From: Bacteroidales bacterium
GTDB taxonomy: Bacteria; Bacteroidota; Bacteroidia; Bacteroidales; UBA932
DNA: 20,773 bases
NCBI GenBank assembly: GCA_017551215.1
Contig: JAFZMA010000110.1
Span: 1 to 20,773 of the forward strand
Direction of reading: 5' to 3'
Part shown: positions 14,689 through 20,773 of the stretch, piece by piece
Numbering within the stretch: the first letter of the stretch is position 1
Layout of the letters: every line of letters begins with the position of its first letter
The notes under the pieces: generated by a model
Databases searched by the model: none
Seen by the model: only the letters and a program-made list of their open reading frames with translations
What the model was told of the DNA's origin: nothing
Translations under genes and position numbers: made by a program

Positions 14689-16380
14689 TCAATAGGAGAA
14701 AACGCTGCCGCCGATGAATTCCCTCATAACGGAAGTAGGCGGAATGGCCTTCTGCTCTTCCGGACCCAGGGAGAGTATTCTGCTCAGGAAGTTCAAAAGC
14801 CTCAGGCACTCCGGATATGCTTTGCTCATTGGAGGAATTCTTCTCAGAAGAGGTTCTGCATAGTATTTCAGCATAGGGAGTTCGTACAGCAGGAAGGAGT
14901 TGAACATAATGTCCGCATTTTCCTGATACGGGAAGATGTTCTTGCGTTCCCCGGCAATAACGCTCGGCCAGCGGTTGATGGTGTCTTCTGCGGTATAGCC
15001 GCGGAAGTAATTGTCTCTCACCATTCTGCGGAGCATGCGGTTGTCTGTTGTTGAGATATAGTTGTTCTCGTCTATGGAAAGGGAAGTAAGCGCGGAGGCG
15101 TAAACCTTATACTTTCTTTCCTCAGCGATTTTCTCTGTAAGGACAGGATTAAGGGCGTGGATGCCTTCCATAATCAGAACGTCGTCCTTTCCCATCTTTA
15201 TCGATGGACCGTTGAGTGTGCTCTTGCCGGTTGTAAAGCTGAATGTCGGCAGGGTTACTTCCTCTCCGTTCATCAGCTTGTTCAGATGTTCGTTGAGCAT
15301 ATCCAGGTTCAAGGCATAGACGCTCTCGAAGTCGTATTCCCCGTTTTCGTCTCTAGGGGTAAGCTCCCTGTCCACGAAATAGTTGTCCATTGCCACAACT
15401 ACCGGGTTGAGGCCCAGCACTTTCATCTGCAGGGCGATTCTCTTGGACGTTGTGGTTTTGCCGCTTGAGGAAGGGCCGGCTATGAGAACAAGCTTAACGT
15501 CCTTGCTTCTTTCCTTGATCTTGTCTGCTATAAGGGAATACTTGCGCTCGTGCAGGGCTTCTGCAAGAGATATTCCCAAGGCTCCCTGCCCGTTGCTGAT
15601 AGCCTGGTTTACGGTGGCGATATCCCTTGCCCCAATGACATTGCACCAGTTGCTGTACTCCTCGAAGATTTCTGCCAGTTTTTTCTGGTAGTACTGTGGA
15701 GGAAGGGCGTAAGGGGCTTTCGGCTCAGGAGACTGGAGGCAGAATCCTGTGCTGTAAAGCTTGATGCTCCAGCGGTCCAGCTGGCCTGTTGAATATACCA
15801 GAGGACCATAGAAATAGTCTCCGTAACCATCGAGATAATAGAGGGTTATAAAATATTCTCCCATACTCTCCGCCAGCTTTGCCTTTGATTCCTGCCCGTG
15901 CGAGCGGAACAGGGAAGAGGCCACGGAATTTGTTCTCTTGGACTTGATAAAAGGAAGGTCCTTCTTGACAAGTTCCCACATCTTCTTCTTTACGGCGCCG
16001 AGTTCTTCTTCCGTCATCGGAATGGTCTTGGAGAAATCTTCCCGTGTCCTGAGCTCTCCGTACTGTCCGTTAGGAAGATGATAGTCCATGCACAGTATCC
16101 TGTCCGGGAAAAGTTCTCCTATTACCTTTTGGCACAGGAAGTTGAGAGAACGGGAATAACATCTTCTGCCATCCGGATCCTTATATGTGACAAAGTGGAC
16201 TGTGGAGGCAAACAGAAGCTCGCACCCGAGCTCCTTGAGGTCGTGGTTGACATAAGCCGCCAGCACTTCCATTCCTTCCCAGTCGAATTCCACAATATTC
16301 AGCAACTGCTTGAGGGTTGTGCGAGGCTCCACCTCATAGTATTGCTTGTTGTTGGTGCAGTATATTCTGATTTTTTCCAT
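14689..16380 (-). CDS. TGS-uridine kinase family nucleoside kinase
   Basis: A 563-residue fusion found in Bacteroidota and some Firmicutes. The N-terminal ~60 residues resemble a TGS-type ubiquitin-like domain (MEKIRIYCTNNKQYYEV, RTTLKQLLN). The next part (about 70-200) resembles the second editing-like domain of threonyl-tRNA synthetase. The C-terminal half is a uridine-kinase P-loop domain: Walker A GPSSSGKT at 302-309, VVAMDNYFVDRE, DVLIMEGIHALNP and RMVRDNYFRG. It likely phosphorylates uridine or cytidine, but the substrate of this fusion group is not settled and the N-terminal domains suggest a regulatory link to tRNA or RNA. It lies 18 bases after uvrA in one operon. Confidence 0.9.
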   Translation of the reverse strand: MEKIRIYCTNNKQYYEVEPRTTLKQLLNIVEFDWEGMEVLAAYVNHDLKELGCELLFASTVHFVTYKDPDGRRCYSRSLNFLCQKVIGELFPDRILCMDYHLPNGQYGELRTREDFSKTIPMTEEELGAVKKKMWELVKKDLPFIKSKRTNSVASSLFRSHGQESKAKLAESMGEYFITLYYLDGYGDYFYGPLVYSTGQLDRWSIKLYSTGFCLQSPEPKAPYALPPQYYQKKLAEIFEEYSNWCNVIGARDIATVNQAISNGQGALGISLAEALHERKYSLIADKIKERSKDVKLVLIAGPSSSGKTTTSKRIALQMKVLGLNPVVVAMDNYFVDRELTPRDENGEYDFESVYALNLDMLNEHLNKLMNGEEVTLPTFSFTTGKSTLNGPSIKMGKDDVLIMEGIHALNPVLTEKIAEERKYKVYASALTSLSIDENNYISTTDNRMLRRMVRDNYFRGYTAEDTINRWPSVIAGERKNIFPYQENADIMFNSFLLYELPMLKYYAEPLLRRIPPMSKAYPECLRLLNFLSRILSLGPEEQKAIPPTSVMREFIGGSVFSY

Positions 16381-16398
16381 AATGTTCCGTTTACAACG

Positions 16399-19230
16399 CT
16401 AAGTTAGCACATTCTGAAGATATTTTCCAGTTACGCTGTTTTTGTCTTTGCATATTTCTTCCGGAGTTCCCTCCGCAATAATCCGTCCGCCGTCCTGTCC
16501 TCCTTCCGGTCCCATATCTATCAGCCAGTCCACGCTCTTTAGCACATCCAGGTTGTGTTCTATGATTACCACCGTATTGCCCTTGTCCACAATTTTCTGG
16601 AGTACGGCCAGAAGCACTTTTATGTCCTCAAAATGAAGTCCGGTTGTAGGCTCGTCCAAAAGAAAGATGGAATTGCCCGTGTCTTTGCGTGAAAGTTCGG
16701 CTGCCAGCTTGACTCTCTGGCTTTCTCCGCCGCTGAGGGTGGTGGATGGCTGTCCCAGTTTTACATATCCCAGGCCAACATCTTCCATGGCCTTGAGCTT
16801 CTGGCATATAGACGGGATGTGCGAGAAGAATTCCGCAGCTTCTGAAATTGTCATTTCCAGCACATCGTTGATGTTCTTTCCCTTGTATTTGACTTCCAGG
16901 GTTTCCGCATTGTAGCGCTTTCCGCGACATTCCTTGCAGGTAACGTAAACACTTGGCAGATAATGCATTTCTATGGTCTCAACGCCTGCGCCTTTGCATA
17001 CTTCGCATCTTCCGCCCTTGATATTAAAGGAGAAGCGTCCGGCCTTGAATCCCCTGATCTGTGCATCCGGAGTTTTCTCGAAAAGTTTCCTTATGTCAGA
17101 GAATACATTCACGTAAGTGGCCGGATTGGATCTTGGGGTGCGTCCTATCGGGGCCTGGTCCACGACAATCACTTTGTCTATATTCTGGAGTCCTTCTATG
17201 CTCTTGTACGGGAGGGCTCTGTCTGCAGACCGGTAGAAGTGGTTTGACAGCACTGGCTTGAGCGTCTGGTTTATCAGAGAGGATTTTCCGCTGCCGCTCA
17301 CCCCGCTTATTCCCACAAAGCATCCGAGCGGAATACTGAGGTTCACGTTCTTAAGGTTGTTTCCTGTAGCTCCGTTGAGTGTCAGGAACTTGCCGTTGCC
17401 CTTTCTGCGGCTTTGAGGCGTTTCAATCGTCCTTATTCCTCTTATGTATTCAGCCGTAAGGCTACCAAGTTTTCTGACTTTTGCCAGCGGCATTTTCTTC
17501 AGTTCTGCCGGAGTCAGGTTCATCAGCAGCTCTCCACCCTTGTTGCCGGCTCCGGGGCCAAGGTCTATGAGGCGGTCGCAGCTGAGCATGGTCTCAAGGT
17601 CGTGTTCCACAACCATTACGGAGTTACCCTCATCGCGGAGTTTCTTAAGGGAATTTATGAGCTTTATGTTGTCTCTCTGGTGGAGCCCAATGCTCGGCTC
17701 GTCCAGAATGTAAAGCACGTTTACCAGCTTGCTTCCTATCTGGGTGGCAAGCCTGATTCTCTGGCTTTCCCCTCCGCTGAGCGTTGCGGTTGCCCTGTTT
17801 AGTGAGAGGTAATCCAGCCCTACGGCGCTGAGGAAACCGACCCTGTCCGCAAGTTCCTTGATGATGTCTCTTGCTATCTGCTTTTGCCTGCTGCTGAGCA
17901 CTTCCGGAAGGCGGGCTATCCATTCTTTCAGGGAAGAAATATCCATAGCGCTTACCTCAGCGATGTTCTTTCCGTCTATCTTGAAATAAAGCGCCTCTTT
18001 CTTTAGTCTGGTGCCTCCGCATTCAGGGCAGGGGATTTCTTCTATGTATCTTTCCTTGAGAGTCTTCTTGCCGTCTGCCTCTTCTTCCTCCTCGCTCTGC
18101 CGCATCTTGGCGGCCACGCCCGGGAACGATGCCAGGAGAGTTCCGTCCGTGAGATTTACCCGGAACAATTCCTGTGTTCCGTAGAGAATCATGTTCAACA
18201 CTTCCTCGTTCAAGTTCCGGATCTGGGAGTTGAGGGAGAAGCCGTACTTCTTTGCCATGGCCTCCAGAACTCGGAAAGTGTCTGAGTCCTTGTACTTTCC
18301 AATAGGGACAATTCCGCCTGCGTTAATGGATTTTGACGGGTCTGGAATTATGCGGTCCATGTCTATGCGGGTAATGTAACCCAGACCCTTGCACACCGGA
18401 CACGCTCCCTGCGGAGAGTTGAACGAGAAGGTGAAAGGCGCAGGTTCCGGCAGAGAGTCTCCGGTGTCCGCATCCATCAGATGCATGGAGAAATACCTCA
18501 GCCCCTCGTTTTCTTTTCCCTGCCTTATTATGGCAATGGTTCCCTTGCCTCTTTCCAGAGCCGTATTTACGGAGGCGTATATTCTTTTTCTGTCTTCTGC
18601 AGACGGAATAATCTTGTCTACGACCAGCTCTATGAAGTGAACCTTGTAGCGGTCCAGCGGCTTTACATCTGCCAGCTCCCTAATTTCCCCGTCTATGCGG
18701 ACCTGCGTGAAACCCTTTTTCAGCAGATTGTCTATCAGCTCTTTATAATGGCCCTTCCTGCCCACAACCAGCGGAGAGAGCAGAAGGCACTTTTCCTTTT
18801 CATACTCGGCGATGACAAGATCCGTTATCTGGTCTGCCGTATATTTTATGAGCTTTTTGCCGGTGGCCGGAGAATAGGCATCTGACGCTCTTGCATAGAG
18901 AAGACGCAAAAAGTCATATATCTCCGTGATGGTTCCGACAGTGGAACGGGGATTGGTGCCGGTTGTCTTCTGCTCAATGGCGATAATGGGACTGAGCCCC
19001 GTAATACTTTCAACCGCAGGCCTTTCCAGAATACCGATGAACTGGCGGGCGTATGCGGAGAGCGTTTCCATGTAGCGCCTCTGGCCCTCGGCGAAAATGG
19101 TGTCGAATGCCAGGGTGGATTTGCCGCTGCCGCTAAGCCCGGTTATGACCACGAACTTCCCCCTGGGGATTTCCACGTCTATCCCCTTGAGGTTGTGCTC
19201 CCTTGCTCCCGTTATCCGAATGCTGTCCAT
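16399..19230 (-). CDS. uvrA: Excinuclease ABC subunit A
   Basis: UvrA is the damage-recognition ATPase of nucleotide excision repair; it acts as a dimer and loads UvrB. The 943-residue protein has everything expected: first Walker A GLSGSGKS (31-38), YARQFIG, zinc-binding cysteines near CPVCKG (about 280), CPECGG (about 400) and CEVCKG...CKECRG (about 740-765), second Walker A GVSGSGKS (643-650), two LSGGESQR signatures, and Walker B segments ILDEPSIGLH and LLDEPTTGLH. Length is normal. Its ATG overlaps the stop of the MBL hydrolase gene by one base (TGATG), so translation is probably coupled. Placement with pcm suggests a macromolecule-repair operon. Confidence 0.98.
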   Translation of the reverse strand: MDSIRITGAREHNLKGIDVEIPRGKFVVITGLSGSGKSTLAFDTIFAEGQRRYMETLSAYARQFIGILERPAVESITGLSPIIAIEQKTTGTNPRSTVGTITEIYDFLRLLYARASDAYSPATGKKLIKYTADQITDLVIAEYEKEKCLLLSPLVVGRKGHYKELIDNLLKKGFTQVRIDGEIRELADVKPLDRYKVHFIELVVDKIIPSAEDRKRIYASVNTALERGKGTIAIIRQGKENEGLRYFSMHLMDADTGDSLPEPAPFTFSFNSPQGACPVCKGLGYITRIDMDRIIPDPSKSINAGGIVPIGKYKDSDTFRVLEAMAKKYGFSLNSQIRNLNEEVLNMILYGTQELFRVNLTDGTLLASFPGVAAKMRQSEEEEEADGKKTLKERYIEEIPCPECGGTRLKKEALYFKIDGKNIAEVSAMDISSLKEWIARLPEVLSSRQKQIARDIIKELADRVGFLSAVGLDYLSLNRATATLSGGESQRIRLATQIGSKLVNVLYILDEPSIGLHQRDNIKLINSLKKLRDEGNSVMVVEHDLETMLSCDRLIDLGPGAGNKGGELLMNLTPAELKKMPLAKVRKLGSLTAEYIRGIRTIETPQSRRKGNGKFLTLNGATGNNLKNVNLSIPLGCFVGISGVSGSGKSSLINQTLKPVLSNHFYRSADRALPYKSIEGLQNIDKVIVVDQAPIGRTPRSNPATYVNVFSDIRKLFEKTPDAQIRGFKAGRFSFNIKGGRCEVCKGAGVETIEMHYLPSVYVTCKECRGKRYNAETLEVKYKGKNINDVLEMTISEAAEFFSHIPSICQKLKAMEDVGLGYVKLGQPSTTLSGGESQRVKLAAELSRKDTGNSIFLLDEPTTGLHFEDIKVLLAVLQKIVDKGNTVVIIEHNLDVLKSVDWLIDMGPEGGQDGGRIIAEGTPEEICKDKNSVTGKYLQNVLT

Positions 19231-19907
19231 CAGAAATCTTCCGTGTTGAACCTAAGCCAGGTGGCTTTCCTGAGATAAGGGTTGTGGGCCAGTTCTTCCA
19301 CCATGGTTGTATCCGGACCATGACCCGGGTAGAGCTTTGTATCGTGCGGAAGGAGCCGGGCAATCTTGTCCACAAGAGACGAGCACATTGCAGCACTGTC
19401 TCCTTCCGGAAGGTCTGTCCTTCCGCAACTTCCTGCAAACAGGGTGTCTCCTGTAATGCATATCTTGTCCGCTGAGCTGTAGAAAAGCACGCTTCCCCAA
19501 GTATGACCCGGAGTGGAAATTACGGAAAGGGACGAGTTCCCGAATGTGACAGTGTCCCCGTCTTTTATGTCTACGGTCTCAAGAGAAGGATCTTCTATAT
19601 GAATGTCAAACAGCTGGCTTGTAGCCTTGGCCACTTTCAGAAGGTCTTTGTCCGCAGGATGTATATATGTTGGAATTCCGTATGTGTCTGTTACAAAGCG
19701 GTTCCCCATAACGTGGTCGAAATGTCCGTGGGTGCAGAGGAGTTTGACCGGCTTTAGGCCATTCTCGGCGATATACTGCAGAAGCCTTTCTCCCTCTCTT
19801 TTCCTGCTTATGCCGGGATCCACAATCACGCACTCTTTGCTTTCATCGGAGAGAACATAGCAGCACTCCCTTAAATCGTTGAAATAAAACTGTTTTACCG
19901 TTATCAT
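19230..19907 (-). CDS. MBL-fold hydrolase, glyoxalase II-like
   Basis: A 225-residue metallo-beta-lactamase-fold enzyme. The metal ligands are all in place: THGHFDH (His60, His62, Asp64, His65), His135 in STPGHTWGS, Asp154 in ITGDTLF and His196 in YPGHGPDT. The GRTDLPEGD and NPYL segments are typical of the short glyoxalase II-like group (YcbL type), which lacks the C-terminal substrate-binding domain of true glyoxalase II. It probably hydrolyses a thioester such as S-lactoylglutathione or a related bacterial thiol conjugate; the exact substrate is not known. Its ATG overlaps the pcm stop by four bases (ATGA), and its stop overlaps the uvrA start. Confidence 0.92.
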   Translation of the reverse strand: MITVKQFYFNDLRECCYVLSDESKECVIVDPGISRKREGERLLQYIAENGLKPVKLLCTHGHFDHVMGNRFVTDTYGIPTYIHPADKDLLKVAKATSQLFDIHIEDPSLETVDIKDGDTVTFGNSSLSVISTPGHTWGSVLFYSSADKICITGDTLFAGSCGRTDLPEGDSAAMCSSLVDKIARLLPHDTKLYPGHGPDTTMVEELAHNPYLRKATWLRFNTEDF

Positions 19908-20602
19908 AAATTATCTTGTTTTCCGCTTCTGGCAACTCCCGTGAGCATTGGGACAAAACTCATTCGGGAGATGTTCCGTCCGGTGAATTTTCCGTCCGGA
20001 TTTCTGGTTATCACTTTCAGTATCTGCTTTTTTTCAGATGGATTCTCACTGCTTTCCTCATCCACCGGAATGACCATCTTTCCTCCTGGAGCAAGTTGGC
20101 GCATAAGGGCTTCCGGAAGGGAAGGGGCTCCGCATGTTACTATGATTCCGTCAAAAGGCGCGCGGTCTTCCAGCCCCGCAAATCCATCGCCGAGGAAAAG
20201 ATTGATCTTGCCGCTCTCTGCGCTGGTTTCCGTTATGGCAGAAAATTCCTCCTCGGGGAAAAAGTATCCGGCCTCCGTGAGATTGGATATAGCACGCCTG
20301 AAAAGCTCCTCTTGCCTTTCTATGGAAAAGACCTCCGCGCCAAGGTAAAAGAGCACGGCTGTCTGGTAGCCGCACCCGGTTCCGATTTCCAGAATCCTGT
20401 CTCCGGCTTTAATGTCCAGAAGCTGCGTCTGGAGGGCTACAGTGGATGGCTGGGATATGGTCTGGCCGGCATCTATGGCTACGGGCATGTCCTTGTAAGC
20501 CAGTTCCTCCAACCCTTCCTGAACAAATAGGTGGCGAGGCACGGAACCTATGGCTTTCAGGACTTTTTCGGCGAAAAGTCCTGATTGGGAAAGTTCCTCC
20601 AC
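19904..20602 (-). CDS. pcm: Protein-L-isoaspartate O-methyltransferase, altered N terminus
   Basis: Pcm methylates isoaspartyl residues in ageing proteins so that they can revert to aspartate. The core is intact: SVPRHLFV, GQTISQPS (46-53), SAM-binding LEIGTGCGYQTA (71-82) and PFDGIIVTCGAP. The family-like N-terminal sequence continues upstream of this start (TLVFQGRRRLLVEEL), and an in-frame ATG exists at 20653, but a TAA at 20642-20644 follows three codons later. The first usable normal start downstream is GTG at 20602, with AGAAGG six bases before it, which is the start given here; it drops about 13 residues of the first helix. Activity is likely kept but not certain. First gene of the five-gene minus-strand operon. 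Confidence 0.85.
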   Translation of the reverse strand: MEELSQSGLFAEKVLKAIGSVPRHLFVQEGLEELAYKDMPVAIDAGQTISQPSTVALQTQLLDIKAGDRILEIGTGCGYQTAVLFYLGAEVFSIERQEELFRRAISNLTEAGYFFPEEEFSAITETSAESGKINLFLGDGFAGLEDRAPFDGIIVTCGAPSLPEALMRQLAPGGKMVIPVDEESSENPSEKKQILKVITRNPDGKFTGRNISRMSFVPMLTGVARSGKQDNL

Positions 20603-20672
20603 AAGCAGCCTTCTTCTACCCTGAAAAACCAGCGTGTCTTTTTACTCTTCCATTATCTTTCCAACCTTCTGG

Positions 20673-20680
20673 CAAATTTA
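20673..20680 (-). promoter_or_regulatory. -7 box for the pcm-uvrA operon
   Basis: On the minus strand this is TAAATTTG, 19 bases before the ATG at 20653. That spacing matches the other promoters in the window and supports 20653 as the ancestral pcm start. Confidence 0.55.
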
Positions 20681-20739
20681 CGGAATCTGCCGTGATATTA
20701 TTACGAAAAATATTTTCAATTAACTGCTGACAGATTCCG
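20681..20739. promoter_or_regulatory. 9-bp inverted repeat between divergent -7 boxes
   Basis: CGGAATCTG (20681-20689) and CAGATTCCG (20731-20739) are exact reverse complements 41 bases apart. The left arm abuts the pcm -7 box; the right arm is 11 bases before a plus-strand TAAATTTG. It may be an operator for both promoters or a chance repeat. Confidence 0.4.
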
Positions 20740-20750
20740 GAGATTATTGT

Positions 20751-20758
20751 TAAATTTG
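20751..20758 (+). promoter_or_regulatory. Possible -7 box for a gene beyond the right edge
   Basis: TAAATTTG matches TAnnTTTG and points out of the window. No gene is visible to confirm it, and no clear -33 element is seen. Confidence 0.3.
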
Positions 20759-20773
20759 CTTAAACTTCAATCA

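Noticed and set aside
14663..14809. Upstream start for the lipoprotein giving a 255-residue protein
   Set aside because: The added 49 residues lie antisense-free but inside the kinase 3' end in another frame, and they would bury the lipoprotein signal peptide.
1..20773. Frequent TCCGGA hexamer as a special motif
   Set aside because: It is common by eye, but it is short, palindromic and fits favoured codon pairs; without a full count I cannot separate it from codon bias.

Overview
This window looks like chromosomal DNA of a member of the Bacteroidota, most likely Bacteroidales. Reasons: several genes are preceded by TAnnTTTG -7 boxes rather than E. coli-type promoters; leaders are short and A-rich with little Shine-Dalgarno sequence; and the gene families are typical of the group (PfkB-type adenosine kinase, TGS-uridine kinase fusion, DUF4923-like lipoprotein, CBM20-GH77 protein). 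The genus cannot be named from this sequence. I see no rRNA, tRNA, CRISPR array or transposase, and no gene-free stretch longer than about 120 bases.

Layout from left to right. (1) 1-1497, plus: end of tryptophanase, then prmC starting directly at its stop. (2) 1498-2811: an AT-rich spacer with its own promoter and a stand-alone STAND-like ATPase. (3) 2850-5297, minus: a two-gene operon of exported hydrolases (beta-lactamase-fold serine hydrolase with a C-terminal DUF3471-like domain, then a C26 amidotransferase-fold hydrolase). It is divergent from radA (5380-6753, plus). (4) 6754-7698, plus: an AT-rich MntA/HepT toxin-antitoxin pair whose antitoxin is fused to an HTH domain, with operator-like repeats over its promoter. 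(5) 7719-10930, minus: a flippase-like membrane protein overlapping a CBM20-CBM20-GH77 protein that appears to have lost its catalytic nucleophile. (6) 11003-14012, plus: PfkB kinase, sensor histidine kinase and OmpR-type regulator in one tight operon. (7) 14042-20653, minus: pcm, MBL hydrolase, uvrA, nucleoside kinase and DUF4923-like lipoprotein, joined by overlaps or gaps under 30 bases.

Signals that ordinary annotation would miss: (a) a 9-mer, CTCAGCGAT, occurs 11 times on both strands where about 0.2 is expected, with five more CTCGGCGAT copies; it is used in 7 of 13 Ile-Ala-Glu triplets, so amino-acid content does not explain it; (b) the 3' end of radA is duplicated in inverted orientation at the 3' end of the C26 gene, as if a staggered-break inversion happened there; (c) a nearly identical 21-bp sequence, also inverted, lies at the borders between core genes and the ATPase and toxin-antitoxin genes; (d) the GH77 protein looks like a starch-binding pseudoenzyme; (e) pcm has an in-frame stop at codon 4 of its natural reading frame.
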